Below are positions 28,006 to 37,732 of a stretch of 64,000 nt of DNA, one piece after another. Both the position numbers and the translations under genes were made by a program. This DNA comes from Methylacidiphilum kamchatkense Kam1 (GTDB lineage Bacteria; Verrucomicrobiota; Verrucomicrobiia; Methylacidiphilales; Methylacidiphilaceae): NCBI RefSeq assembly GCF_007475525.1, contig NZ_CP037899.1, positions 1,550,001 through 1,614,000 of the forward strand. Reading direction: 5' to 3'. The notes beneath the pieces were generated by a model. It worked only from the letters and a program-made list of their open reading frames with translations, had not been told where the DNA came from and did no database searches. The number at the start of each line of letters is the position of its first letter. Within the stretch, counting starts at the first letter, position 1.

Positions 28006-28470
28006 TCATTCAGAAAGAAATACTTCAACGCATATCTTACTGAACCACTACGCCATAGGCAATAGCTATTAGAATGACACTTCCCTATTGCCTAAATGGG
28101 ATGAGCCTCTCATCTCATCTCTTTCTTCCCAGATCGTATTCCCGAAATGGTGTTTACGACTGAAGCTAGAGAGCATTGGCCCCTTTCCAGGCTACTATTA
28201 CCCTAACGACTTCTTGGAAATAGATAGGTGATGTATTTTAGACAATATACCACCTGATCATTGTCACTAATGGACATGTCGCTCACGCTCAAGCTGTCCT
28301 CATGGTCGGCAGGATTTCTAGGAACCCTTTAGAGTTGCCGAACGCAGCCGTGAGGAGAAGAGCGCCTGCAAGCGGGTTCCTCGCAGAGTATTCCCTCCAC
28401 CATGAGCTGCTTAGACAAGAGCCCTTGAGCCATGTGCCTTGCTTCTATTCTAGGCTGCCATTACAACGGG
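28006..28470. other. Intergenic region, possible degenerate element
   Basis: No coding gene supported. The stretch 28085-28120 matches 34083-34118 at 28 of 36 positions by eye, which suggests two relics of the same repeat. A plus-strand frame at 28302 has no family features. Confidence 0.4.
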
Positions 28471-29310
28471 TTATGGCAATGGACCTCCCAAAAAAGGTTG
28501 TAAGAGCACAAGCGCATCGTGCCATTTATTAGGGCTATCTAGGATCACAATAATGAGTTTTTTATCTTTTCTTTGGCACAACCCAACGAAAGTATTCCTG
28601 GATTCAGGGGTCCAACCAGTTTTACCAGCCACCATACCCTGATAAAGATCGAGCAGTTTATTGGTCGACATGAGATATTGGATGGGTTTACCATCCACAG
28701 TCAATAGTTCATAATTGGGAGAAGCAGCGATTTTTACAAGGTCTGGGACAGCCAGAAAAGCTTCAAAGATTTTCCTCAAATCGTTTGCACAGGTCATGTG
28801 ACCTGGATAAGAAATCCCGTGAGGATTCTGAAAATGGGTGTGCAAGCATCCTAGAGTTCTTGCTTTTTTATTCATCTCATCGACAAAGGCCATGACAGTC
28901 CCACCGGAATGTCTGGCCAAAGCCATAGCCGCTTCATTGCTCGAGGAAAGAAGCATGGCATAGAGGAGACTTTTGACCGAGTATTTTTCTCCTGGCAGAA
29001 AGCGAACCACAGGACATTCCGATAGACCGAGGTCTCCAGACTGGATGGTAACGGTCCCTTCCAGTTTGGTCTTTTCGTAGGTGATCAGTGCAGTCATGAT
29101 TTTTGTTGTGCTTGCCGGATAATACTGTGAGTCGGCATCGCGACTAAACAGATCTTTTTTTTGGTCCACATCCCATACGAGGGCTGCTCTGGCCTGCAGA
29201 TTCTTTTCAATAAAGCCAGCTTCTTCACCCATGGCTGATCGAAGCAGTGGAATAGCCCAAAAGAGGACATAAAACAACAGCTTCAGCTTCAGTCTATTCT
29301 TGTTTTTCAT
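28471..29310 (-). CDS. D-alanyl-D-alanine carboxypeptidase, S11 family
   Basis: Periplasmic penicillin-binding enzyme trimming peptidoglycan stem peptides. Signal peptide LLFYVLFWAIPLLRSAMG, then SxxK active site PASTTKIMTA, SxN motif LLSSSNEAA, and KTG motif VAGKTGWTP. The 279 residues end soon after the catalytic domain, so the C-terminal membrane-anchoring domain of DacA-type proteins is absent. Its start overlaps the end of the upstream DUF123 gene by 17 bases, pointing to coupled translation. Confidence 0.88.
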   Translation of the reverse strand: MKNKNRLKLKLLFYVLFWAIPLLRSAMGEEAGFIEKNLQARAALVWDVDQKKDLFSRDADSQYYPASTTKIMTALITYEKTKLEGTVTIQSGDLGLSECPVVRFLPGEKYSVKSLLYAMLLSSSNEAAMALARHSGGTVMAFVDEMNKKARTLGCLHTHFQNPHGISYPGHMTCANDLRKIFEAFLAVPDLVKIAASPNYELLTVDGKPIQYLMSTNKLLDLYQGMVAGKTGWTPESRNTFVGLCQRKDKKLIIVILDSPNKWHDALVLLQPFLGGPLP

Positions 29311-29791
29311 GGTGTTCGATCTTCTCTATGATTTTTGTGCTCATTTTTTCCCAATCCAACTCCTTTGGAGTATACAACAAATGGCTTATACACTTCTTCT
29401 GGCAATCCGTCGAGCCAAATCCCGGCAAAGGGGTCTTCAAACCATAAAAATGGATCAATCCTTGGCTCAGCAAGCATTCTAGAAAGGGAGTTAAGCGTTC
29501 ATACAAGCAGATAGCTACAAAACAGGCCTGAGGGGTCAAAAGATCAATATGCCAATGAACGGTTTTAAAAACTGACGTATGCCTAGAAAGACGGCTGCGT
29601 AAGCCACCATTGCCCCTGGCCGAACCACAATAACAATACCATCCTTCAGCTATCTGCCTCTTGGTTTGTTTAAAAAAAATGGTTGTTTTGCCTAAAAAGA
29701 AAATAAGCAGATAGGATCCCTTTCTAGCTGGTATCTCTGTTAGAGAAAAAGAAGAAGAAAAAGGGATAAATCTTTCTTTTTGAGGACTCAT
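29294..29791 (-). CDS. DUF123/Uri-type GIY-YIG-like protein
   Basis: 165 residues. Motifs GSYLLIFFL, YCYCGSARGNGGLRSRLSRH and HWHIDLLT match the DUF123 family, related to the GIY-YIG nuclease fold and best known from archaea and as fusions to endonuclease III. Here it stands alone. Possible role in DNA processing, unproven. Overlaps dacF-like gene downstream. Confidence 0.7.
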   Translation of the reverse strand: MSPQKERFIPFSSSFSLTEIPARKGSYLLIFFLGKTTIFFKQTKRQIAEGWYCYCGSARGNGGLRSRLSRHTSVFKTVHWHIDLLTPQACFVAICLYERLTPFLECLLSQGLIHFYGLKTPLPGFGSTDCQKKCISHLLYTPKELDWEKMSTKIIEKIEHHEKQE

Positions 29792-29948
29792 CTTTCTTGA
29801 TGATAATTGTTTTAGAAAGACTATTTTTTTCTTTTTTTTATCTTTTTGAATGCTAAAACTAATGCCATAAAAAGACCGAATTGGAACGAAATTTTTAGCA
29901 TTTTAGGCTACATAATTCTTTTTACTGGAGTAGCTTACTTAACGTTAC

Positions 29949-30554
29949 ATGGAAGCTGCACTCCATTTAAATTTTAAGATGGCACACTTGGATATGGCAG
30001 CCTTTTCTCTTTTGCCTTCCTCTTGTAAAAAAGTTTTGGTTTTTCTTTTAGCTATGACAGTCTTACCTATCCTTCCAATTGCTTCTTCCAAAAGTGTCAA
30101 AGAGGCAATGAAAGAGTATATAGAAGCGGTAAGAAACAAAAAGGAATCCAAAATCATTCATTTTTTTCCCAAAAATCCGCCCGCCCTCGTTCTTATTTAT
30201 ACGCAAGGGAATCTTTCTAATCCGAATTTCCAATGGAGAATTGATCAACAAAAAATCGAAAAGGATTTCAAATCTAAAGGTCCATTGTTTCATCTTTTTT
30301 TTGATGAAACAAAAAAGACGAACCGATCTTTTTACAAGACAAAAATGGAAGGACCAACCTATAATGAACTTTTTGATACGGCTCATGCTGAAGCTCTAAG
30401 CTATCGTGATCTGCTTAAGAAAGAGGCTAAAGGCAAATGGAAAAAGAAAGATAAAAGCTTTTTTTTACAAAGTCCAAAAGTCTGCGACTATGTGCGTTGG
30501 AAAAAGAAAGGAGGAAAATGGATTTTAGAAGAAGTGGCCATTACGGCTCCTTAA
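29949..30554 (+). CDS. Secreted protein of unknown function
   Basis: 201 residues from ATG 29949; in-frame ATGs lie 10 and 15 codons later. A hydrophobic stretch (KVLVFLLAMTVLPILPIA) is a likely signal peptide, followed by a Lys-rich mature domain with WRIDQQKIEKDF and the ending GGKWILEEVAI, reminiscent of nuclear-transport-factor-2-like or similar small alpha+beta folds. No family named. Confidence 0.55.
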   Translation: MEAALHLNFKMAHLDMAAFSLLPSSCKKVLVFLLAMTVLPILPIASSKSVKEAMKEYIEAVRNKKESKIIHFFPKNPPALVLIYTQGNLSNPNFQWRIDQQKIEKDFKSKGPLFHLFFDETKKTNRSFYKTKMEGPTYNELFDTAHAEALSYRDLLKKEAKGKWKKKDKSFFLQSPKVCDYVRWKKKGGKWILEEVAITAP

Positions 30555-30969
30555 AACTTTGGGCAGCAGTTCTAGCAAAAAAAATTATATGAATGTCGAA
30601 AAATATCCTGATTGTTGTTTTTCTAATCAATGAAAGATGCTAAAAGGATTGATTGGTAACCATTTAGCAGCAAGCAACCATTACAACTCCAGAATTATGA
30701 AAATCTTGTCTTGTTTTTTTCTTTGATTTCATCAAAAAGAAGCAGATAAATGGTTTGGCTTGATAATCGTTTGGTTGTCCGAATATATTCGTCGCGAAAT
30801 TAAGGATGCACTTTTAGAAAATTCCGGTTATGGACAGGGCTTCGAAGAGAAAATTCGTCATTTTTTTCTTTTTATGGAAAAGGCTACCTTTAGCTGCTTG
30901 TTTCTCTTCAGTCTCGAGCCATATGCTCAGCTGTCCAAAAAAACAATTCACTACTAAGGATGATTTTCT
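30555..30969. other. Intergenic region upstream of the GT2 gene
   Basis: 415 bases without a supported gene. A plus-strand frame 30760-30957 (65 codons, TTG start) has no family features, is just before the glycosyltransferase and is not called. No clear RNA or promoter found. Confidence 0.35.
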
Positions 30970-32427
30970 ATGATATCCTTCGGTTTTTTGATGCTTGCAC
31001 TGATGCTTTTGATTCATGGAATCTATCGGATCAGCCTTGTGTTGAGACTATTCCTAGGATCTAATGCAGAGAAAAAGAAGCAAGAGGGCATACTCGCTGC
31101 GGATTGTTGTCCAAAAGTAACGATCCAACTTCCGATTTATAATGAAAAATCGGTAGTAGAACGCTTGCTGTATGCGGTGTGTGCTATCGATTATCCAAAA
31201 GAGAAAATGGAAATTCAAATTATAGACGACTCTACGGATGAAACCACGGCCATCGTTTCGAATCTAGTCGCTGATTTTAAAAAAAAGGGTTTTGACATTC
31301 AACATCTCCAAAGAGGAACAAGAGCAGGTTATAAGGCAGGCGGCTTACAATATGGACTGGAAAAAGCAAAAGGCGAGTTTATAGCCATCTTCGATGCGGA
31401 TTTTATTCCTCCTCCATCGTTTCTTAAAAATACTCTTCCATACTTTTCCTCTCCAAAAATTGGCATGGTTCAAGCTAGATGGGGTTATTTAAATCGCAAT
31501 TCCAATCTACTTACCCGCTGTCAGGCATTGTTTCTTGATGGACATTTTCTTTTGGAACAACCCGTTCGGTACAAACAAAATCTTTTTTTCAATTTCAATG
31601 GAACCGCTGGGGTCTGGAGAAAACAATGCATTATTGATGCGGGCGGATGGGAAGGAGACACTCTAACCGAAGATTTAGATCTCAGTTACCGAGCGCAATT
31701 TAAAGGATGGAAATTTGTGTATACTCAAAAAATGGTTGTTCCAAGCGAACTTCCATCCCCTATTGTCGCTTTTAGGACCCAACAACATCGGTGGGCCAAA
31801 GGTGCGATTCAAACCGCAAAAAAACACCTTCTTTCTTTACTGCGCGGCTCTTTTCCTACAACTTCCAAAATTGAAGGGTTATTTCACTTACTTGCCCATT
31901 CTATCCATCCTATCGTTGCGCTTCTGGTTATTCTCAATGCCGTTACTTTTTTCTCTGCACCTCAAGAAAAATCCTCAGTGCAAATAATTGCTGGGATGCT
32001 TTTCTCCGTGATTTCTCTTTTTTACATTTCCTATCTGTCTGTCATTCTGATCTTGAGTAAGAAGTTCGAGCTTAGCACTCTTTTTATTTTGCCTTTTTCT
32101 ATGGCAATGGCTCTAGGCATGACTTTTGCCAATACGAAATCGGTCATCGACGGCTTATTTGGGAAAAACAATATATTTGTGCGCACCCCCAAAAATGGTT
32201 CTTATAATCCCCAAAAACCGATTTACAAAGTCGAACATAGTCTAACCCTTCCCCTATTGGAAACATTCGCTGCTACTGTGTTTAGTATCGCGCTCTTTCA
32301 AGCTTTTCAGAAGCATCTTTGGGTATCTGTTCCCACTCTTTTCCTTCATACCATAGGATTCGGTTATGTAGGAATTGCCACTCTCTATTCCATCATCAAA
32401 ATGAAAAGGATACCTACTAAGCCCTAA
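30970..32427 (+). CDS. Membrane glycosyltransferase family 2 (cellulose-synthase-like)
   Basis: 485 residues. An N-terminal membrane segment, then a GT-A domain: QLPIYNEKSVVERLL, IIDDSTDETT (first Asp), FDADFIPPP (DxD), TEDLDLSYRAQ (catalytic Asp) and QQHRWAKG (the QxxRW motif). About four membrane segments follow. Processive GT2 enzymes of this type make polysaccharides or transfer sugars to lipids; the substrate cannot be told. No PilZ domain seen. Its neighbours give no pathway. Confidence 0.85.
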   Translation: MISFGFLMLALMLLIHGIYRISLVLRLFLGSNAEKKKQEGILAADCCPKVTIQLPIYNEKSVVERLLYAVCAIDYPKEKMEIQIIDDSTDETTAIVSNLVADFKKKGFDIQHLQRGTRAGYKAGGLQYGLEKAKGEFIAIFDADFIPPPSFLKNTLPYFSSPKIGMVQARWGYLNRNSNLLTRCQALFLDGHFLLEQPVRYKQNLFFNFNGTAGVWRKQCIIDAGGWEGDTLTEDLDLSYRAQFKGWKFVYTQKMVVPSELPSPIVAFRTQQHRWAKGAIQTAKKHLLSLLRGSFPTTSKIEGLFHLLAHSIHPIVALLVILNAVTFFSAPQEKSSVQIIAGMLFSVISLFYISYLSVILILSKKFELSTLFILPFSMAMALGMTFANTKSVIDGLFGKNNIFVRTPKNGSYNPQKPIYKVEHSLTLPLLETFAATVFSIALFQAFQKHLWVSVPTLFLHTIGFGYVGIATLYSIIKMKRIPTKP

Positions 32428-32473
32428 GTCAAACAGGAATTTTAAAAAAGGAAGGGAATCTTTCATTCGTTCT

Positions 32474-33118
32474 TCAGGAAGAGGCTACTATTTTATCAAT
32501 AAAAAATGCTCCTATGTCTTCTACGGAATTGGCATGAAAGACTTCTCCTTGTTTGTTTAAAATTCCATATCCTTGTCCATAGGCAGGACCATTGAGCACG
32601 CAATAATCTGATCCAGACCGTTCAATCTGTTGCTTTCCTTTTTTGTAGACCGTCTCGTAATTGCCACTGACTTCGTATTTCCAACCCGTAAGTAGGGCTT
32701 TTGGAAAAACTTCTCGAAAATTTTCTAGTAATTTCCTAGCCGGAACTAGCCGCATCCAATATTCTCTATCAGTGGCTATTTTGGCTTTTACTGTTTCTTT
32801 TCCCTCTTGATCAACGATTTCTTTAACTTGAAAATCACAAAGCGCAGCCGCATGAAAGACAGCTTGAAAGCTATGTTCTTGAGCTAGCCCTTTAACGGTA
32901 TTCCATAGTCCTTCGTTTGTATCGAAAGAATAGAGCTTAAATGGAGGATTCTGCGGTCGGACGGTAGATAAACTGCCAAGCACACAGATCACTTCAACGC
33001 CAGAAAGGGAAAAAAAGGAGGATAATTGAATGCCAAGCCTACCAGTGGAAAAATTTGTGATCCTTCGGACCTCGTCGATTGGTTCAAAGCTTGGACCGCA
33101 GGTGATCAATACCTTCAT
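32474..33118 (-). CDS. coaB: Phosphopantothenate-cysteine ligase, stand-alone CoaB
   Basis: 214 residues with the CoaB pattern of the DFP family: LITCGPSFEPIDEVRRITN, FSTGRLG, FHAAALCDFQV, LTGWKYEV, and VLNGPAYGQGYG near the end. It joins cysteine to 4'-phosphopantothenate on the way to coenzyme A. In most bacteria CoaB is fused to CoaC, so a separate coaC gene is expected elsewhere. It is divergent from lipA across about 96 bases. Confidence 0.85.
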   Translation of the reverse strand: MKVLITCGPSFEPIDEVRRITNFSTGRLGIQLSSFFSLSGVEVICVLGSLSTVRPQNPPFKLYSFDTNEGLWNTVKGLAQEHSFQAVFHAAALCDFQVKEIVDQEGKETVKAKIATDREYWMRLVPARKLLENFREVFPKALLTGWKYEVSGNYETVYKKGKQQIERSGSDYCVLNGPAYGQGYGILNKQGEVFHANSVEDIGAFFIDKIVASS

Positions 33119-33214
33119 TGTTTTTCTTCTCTCCTAGAACCACCCCATATCATTTTTTATTCGCACGAACAAATCTATTGCTTCTTTGAGAAGATCTCAA
33201 TTAATTGTTTAGCT

Positions 33215-34078
33215 ATGGAACAATCACTTATGGCAAGAAAACCCGCCTGGCTCAGGGCAAAAATACCTGGAGGAGCTGCTTATAACGAAATTCGCAATAT
33301 AGTTAGTTTTTACCATCTTCATACGGTCTGTGAGAGTGCTCTTTGTCCGAATATTGGAGAATGTTGGGGCAGGAAAACGGCAACGCTAATGATTCTAGGT
33401 GATCGATGCACGCGCAGCTGTCGGTTCTGTGCAGTAACTACAGCGAAGCCCTTAGGGGTAGATCCCGAGGAGCCGAAAAACGTTGCTCTTGCCATCCAAG
33501 CAATGGGACTGAAATATGCTGTCATCACCTCTGTGGCTAGAGACGATCTAAAAGATGGTGGAGCGGACATATGGGCCCAAACGATTAGAGAAGTCAGGGC
33601 CTTGAACCCTCATACCAAGATTGAAGTCCTTATTCCAGATTTCCGGGGAAATAGAGAAAGCCTAAGGAAGGTGCTCGAGGCAAAACCCGATGTTTTGAAC
33701 CACAACGTAGAAACTGTCCCAAGGTTACAAAAATTGGTCCGTCCTCAAGCCCGATACGACCGATCCCTAGAAGTTCTTAGAACATCAGCAAAAGAAGGCT
33801 TTCTAACGAAAACCGGCTTCATGCTTGGAATTGGAGAAACGGAAAAGGAAATAGAAAACACCCTCTTAGAACTTCGACAGGTGGGCGTTCAAATCCTTAC
33901 TTTGGGGCAATACTTACGGCCTTCAAAAAATCATCTTCCGATCGACCGATGGGTTAGTCCAGAAGAATTCCAAAGCTGGAAAGAATATGGATTAAAAATT
34001 GGATTTAGCCATGTGGAATCCGGTCCTTTAGTCCGCAGTTCTTATCATGCCGATGAACACCTGAAGCAGCAGGAATAA
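33215..34078 (+). CDS. lipA: Lipoyl synthase
   Basis: Radical-SAM enzyme inserting sulfur into octanoyl groups. The auxiliary cluster motif CESALCPNIGEC and the radical-SAM motif CTRSCRFCAV are both present, followed by ITSVARDDLKDGGA and the C-terminal GPLVRSSYHA. The frame is open back to 33026, but 33215 (MEQSL) or 33230 (MARK) is the real start; earlier codons would overlap coaB. About 288 residues is normal. Confidence 0.93.
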   Translation: MEQSLMARKPAWLRAKIPGGAAYNEIRNIVSFYHLHTVCESALCPNIGECWGRKTATLMILGDRCTRSCRFCAVTTAKPLGVDPEEPKNVALAIQAMGLKYAVITSVARDDLKDGGADIWAQTIREVRALNPHTKIEVLIPDFRGNRESLRKVLEAKPDVLNHNVETVPRLQKLVRPQARYDRSLEVLRTSAKEGFLTKTGFMLGIGETEKEIENTLLELRQVGVQILTLGQYLRPSKNHLPIDRWVSPEEFQSWKEYGLKIGFSHVESGPLVRSSYHADEHLKQQE

Positions 34079-34701
34079 TTTGCTATCCCCTTAATGGGAT
34101 GGGCTTCTAACCACATCTTGCAGTCTGTATAGGCTCTTTCCGTAGGATACCCTCACCATATCCTGGTGTCGCACTTCATGCTTGCGACTAAAGTTTGACT
34201 ACGCTAGCCCTCCCTGCCAGACTTCGACTCCGGCAAAGAATAGCAAGGCAAAGAACGATAAGGCATGCCACTTACAGAACATTGCAGAGTGTTAGGCCTA
34301 AGGGGATTGACATTGCTGACCATAGAGAAGGACCTCAACCGCCTTATACCATATCCACCTTGCGTTGATTGATGCCAATAATCATCGTCTACCTACTGAA
34401 CAGATTGAGATTAAGGAAGTTATGTAAGCCCTGTTGACTTCGCTGAAAAAAGGCATGCTAAAGGAGAGTAGTTTTGGACACAGGCATAACCCATCTGAAT
34501 ACAAAAGGAAAAAGCTTCTCAAAAGAGAACATCTGCCAATATAAACAGGAGGGCCAAGGCAAATAAGCGCCTATGTACCATCCTTTGAAGAGGACAGATG
34601 TCCCGGCGCTGACACTATAAAACTTTGCGTACAAAAGCTTGCGAAAGGCTAGCTATGCATTAAAATGGAAAAGCATTTAACAAAAAAAATGGCATTTGGT
34701 T
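34079..34701. other. Intergenic region, possible degenerate repeat element
   Basis: About 620 bases without an intact gene. The segment 34083-34118 resembles 28085-28120 at 28 of 36 positions, and a plus-strand piece with LIDANNHRLPTEQIEIKEVM near 34360-34430 may be a relic of a decayed gene. No RNA recognised. Confidence 0.4.
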
Positions 34702-35469
34702 GTGAAAATTTCTAAGACACTTCTTTTCTATCTTTTTCTTTTATTGCCGACTTCTCTGCTAGCGATTGATTCCTTTACGACCGTTCTCATTGACCCTGGA
34801 CATGGTGGTATTGATAATGGAGGCAGCAGTGGGAAAAAAGCGCCTCATTATTTGATGGAAAAAGAATTGACTCTTGATATAGCTCGAAGACTTGCCAACG
34901 AACTGAGAAAAATGGGATTCAGAGTCATCATGACAAGAACAGATGATCGTTTTGTCGATCTAGATGAAAGGGTAAGAATCGCTAATGAACTTGGGAAACG
35001 AGCGGTTTTAGTGAGCATTCATTGTGACGCTCTGTCCAATCGGAAATTAAGGGGCATAAAAACTTATTTCTGGCATGCTAATAGTTATGGTTTGGCCACT
35101 AGGATCCAAAAAAGTCTTGTGAAAATGACCGGAGCAAAGGATCTTGGCGTGATTCGACGCAGGCTGCGACTCACTCGTAATCCTACGATACCTTCCGTAC
35201 TTTGTGAATGTGGCTTTATGACCAATCCATATGAAAACAAGCTCTTGGCTAGTCCTTCTTATAGACAGACCCTGGCGGTAGCCCTTGCCAAAGGGATCTA
35301 TGAAGAAAAGCGGCTTGGAGACTTTGGGATTAGCCCTGTACCTGAAATTTGGGCGCCTCTTTCTAGGCCCACTGACGCCCATCGTCATGTGTTTCACAAA
35401 AAAACTAAGAAAAGAAAACAACTGAAAAAGATGGAAACTCTCTTAGGAACCAAAAGCTTCCTTAGTTAA
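34702..35469 (+). CDS. N-acetylmuramoyl-L-alanine amidase (AmiC-type, amidase_3)
   Basis: Cuts the amide bond between muramic acid and stem peptide. Signal peptide KISKTLLFYLFLLLPTSLLA; zinc ligands in IDPGHGG, MEKELTLDI and VSIHCD; catalytic Glu in LCECGFMTNP. About 255 residues. GTG 34702 is preferred over TTG 34696. The short basic C-terminal tail (KKTKKRKQLKK) is unusual and might bind the wall. No AMIN domain. Confidence 0.9.
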   Translation: MKISKTLLFYLFLLLPTSLLAIDSFTTVLIDPGHGGIDNGGSSGKKAPHYLMEKELTLDIARRLANELRKMGFRVIMTRTDDRFVDLDERVRIANELGKRAVLVSIHCDALSNRKLRGIKTYFWHANSYGLATRIQKSLVKMTGAKDLGVIRRRLRLTRNPTIPSVLCECGFMTNPYENKLLASPSYRQTLAVALAKGIYEEKRLGDFGISPVPEIWAPLSRPTDAHRHVFHKKTKKRKQLKKMETLLGTKSFLS

Positions 35470-35523
35470 AAAAAGACTTTTTCTTCAAGCCACTTTCTGG
35501 TAAAAACGCATTTGCAAGCTTTT

Positions 35524-36618
35524 ATGAAGGGGTCTTTAAGGGCGCTAGGTTATTTCCTTTGTTATTTTTTCTTTCTCTTTGGTAGCGGTCGTTCCTTTCT
35601 TCTTTCAAAACCCACCTACGACCTTTCGGATCTACAAATCCAGAAAGCTGCTTCCTATTCCAGAGCACATAACCATTTGTCCCTTCTTATTATCAAAGAT
35701 GGCCAAGTCCTTCACGAAGAATATGCGCCGGGCAACAGCCCTTATCTTCGGCACCGGATATTCAGTGGAACAAAAGGCTTTTGGGGGGTTATTGCCATGA
35801 AGGCCTTGGAAGAAAGGCTTTTTTCCTTACAAGAACCCGTAGCTTCAACAATAGAGGAATGGAGCAATGGCAACCATAATGATCCAAGAAAAAGAATAAC
35901 AATTTATGATCTTTTGCATTTTACCGATGGCATAGAGCCTGCCTTCTATCTACACAACGACGGTTTTTTGGATAGGAATCTTCATGCCCTCCTTTTAAAA
36001 CCAGTAAGAGCGCCGGGAACCGTTTTTACATACGGCCCCAGTCATTTACAGATTTTTTGCGAGATCCTCAATCGTAAACTAAGGCAAAAGGGGATGACTA
36101 CTTCTAGATATATCGAAGAAAAATTACTGTTCCCACTGGGTATTCAACAAGTCGAATTTAAGAAAGATGGACATGGCAATCCTCTTTTAGCCGCAGGCTT
36201 TAGATTGACCCCAAGGGAATGGGCAAGACTTGGCGAATTGATCCTCCAGAAAGGCTGGTATGGAGGGAAAAATATTATCTCATGGCCCTATTTAAAAGAA
36301 TGCTTTCAAGGTAGTTCAGTAAACCCCCTCTACGGGATTGGTTTCTGGGTAAATACTCTGGCGCCCTATGGACGAGAAATAGACGTTGAACAGGAACTAA
36401 GCAAACCTTGGGAAAAAGAAAACTGGCATAGAGGCAGTCTTTGTAACGATGCGCCTAGCGATCTTATTGAATCGATTGGTTCAGCCAATCAAAGATTATT
36501 GGTTATTCCTTCAATGCACTTAATTATCGTTAGACAGTCACATGGTGGTGGGTTTTCAGACAGGACTTTCTTAAAGCTGCTTTTTGGAAAAATCAATAGC
36601 CTATCCTTGATTCGCTAA
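35524..36618 (+). CDS. Serine hydrolase, beta-lactamase (class C-like) family
   Basis: 364 residues. Signal-type N-terminus, catalytic SxxK in FSGTKGFWG, Tyr motif TYGPSHLQ, and the closing GGGFSDR that occupies the KTG position. Such enzymes include esterases and D-aminopeptidases; a real beta-lactamase role is not shown. ATG 35524 is chosen over TTG 35512. It is in line with the amidase 54 bases upstream, so a shared wall-related role is possible (inference). Confidence 0.8.
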   Translation: MKGSLRALGYFLCYFFFLFGSGRSFLLSKPTYDLSDLQIQKAASYSRAHNHLSLLIIKDGQVLHEEYAPGNSPYLRHRIFSGTKGFWGVIAMKALEERLFSLQEPVASTIEEWSNGNHNDPRKRITIYDLLHFTDGIEPAFYLHNDGFLDRNLHALLLKPVRAPGTVFTYGPSHLQIFCEILNRKLRQKGMTTSRYIEEKLLFPLGIQQVEFKKDGHGNPLLAAGFRLTPREWARLGELILQKGWYGGKNIISWPYLKECFQGSSVNPLYGIGFWVNTLAPYGREIDVEQELSKPWEKENWHRGSLCNDAPSDLIESIGSANQRLLVIPSMHLIIVRQSHGGGFSDRTFLKLLFGKINSLSLIR

Positions 36619-36643
36619 AGCCTTTCCATCCACTTGCTTTTTC

Positions 36644-37732
36644 TTACTGAGTTTTTAGTGAAATGATCAATCCTGCTTCCTTAGGGTTCCATTTATAGCC
36701 AAAGCCAAATGGCAAAGGCTCGGTTTTCTGCTGAGCAAACGCCTCTTCCAGATCTTTTTGATAAAATTCCTTGAATATGTTCAAAGGCGGGGTATAGACG
36801 CCAAAAAGCTCGACTTTCCGTCCACCAGCGAACAAATACCGATAGGGTATACCACTATCATCTTGAATGATCATTTCGCTATGGGAAAGGAGAAACTCTC
36901 TCAGAGATGAAAAATTGCTCCCATGCAGTAGATAAGAAGCCGATTTAATAACCGTATTGAAAGGCCCCAAAGAAGAAAGAAAATTCATAAGGCTTCCTTC
37001 AAATCCCCCATTGGAGAGATCCGACTGGAAATAGTAAAGGGTTTTGAGCTTCCCTTTCGAATAAAACCGAATAATGGCTCTTGAACCCATTGTTTTGCAA
37101 TCGACGACTCTACCACCAGAGCGAACAATCATAATGAGAAAAAGAGGCACATTGCCGCCCAGCATAGGAAGATCCTGACGTAATTCTTTTGTCACAAAAT
37201 ATCCGGCTTTAAAATAACTGTGTAAGGAAGCAAGGATCAGGGGGAAAGTCCTTTCAAAGGTCTTTACTGATTCAATATCTGGGCAGTTTCCAGCAGATTC
37301 CCGACTGGCAAGAACATAGGTGGAAGCTAAAGGGAAAAGAGCCAAGGCGAACATTAAGTCAGGCCCACTAAAAGGATAGAATACAGGCAGATAGGGATCA
37401 TCCAGTTTGCTGATTTTATTTTCAGAAAAAACTCGAATGGGTGTCCAGGACCAGGAGTCGCGTTTTTGCCACTGCTTTTCCAGTAACTGGGCATACTGCT
37501 GCCAGGCTGGCGACTTTTCGTAAGCATATAATAAAGCAGAATCATGTTCTTTGACTGGCAATCCCCCTAAAAACAAACTAATGGCATCAATTCCTGTTTT
37601 TGTTTGTTCAGGGATTGCCTCCTCTTCTTCAAGTTGTCCAAAAAGAGATGCCAACCAACCAAAGACAAAAAAAAGAAGCCATAGGCTTCTGGGCATTTTC
37701 GATTTGGATTCGATATTTATTTTTTGTTCCAT
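36644..37732 (-). CDS. Secreted protein of unknown function, FYPFSGPD family
   Basis: 362 residues from ATG 37732. A signal peptide follows (SLWLLFFVFGWLASLFG). The motif VFYPFSGPDLMFALALFP with YVLASRESAG is one I recall from uncharacterised secreted proteins of several phyla, with a common pattern GPDxxxA...YVLxGLE. A later FYSKGKLKTLYYFQSDLSN stretch supports a single conserved domain. No function is known to me. Convergent with the serine hydrolase gene. Confidence 0.65.
   Translation of the reverse strand: MEQKINIESKSKMPRSLWLLFFVFGWLASLFGQLEEEEAIPEQTKTGIDAISLFLGGLPVKEHDSALLYAYEKSPAWQQYAQLLEKQWQKRDSWSWTPIRVFSENKISKLDDPYLPVFYPFSGPDLMFALALFPLASTYVLASRESAGNCPDIESVKTFERTFPLILASLHSYFKAGYFVTKELRQDLPMLGGNVPLFLIMIVRSGGRVVDCKTMGSRAIIRFYSKGKLKTLYYFQSDLSNGGFEGSLMNFLSSLGPFNTVIKSASYLLHGSNFSSLREFLLSHSEMIIQDDSGIPYRYLFAGGRKVELFGVYTPPLNIFKEFYQKDLEEAFAQQKTEPLPFGFGYKWNPKEAGLIISLKTQ

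Noticed and set aside
28302-28532. 76-codon plus-strand frame after tRNA-Ser(UGA)
   Set aside because: No family features, overlaps the dacF-like gene end; region looks like a relic.
30760-30957. 65-codon frame before the GT2 gene
   Set aside because: TTG start, no ribosome site or recognised motif; could be chance.
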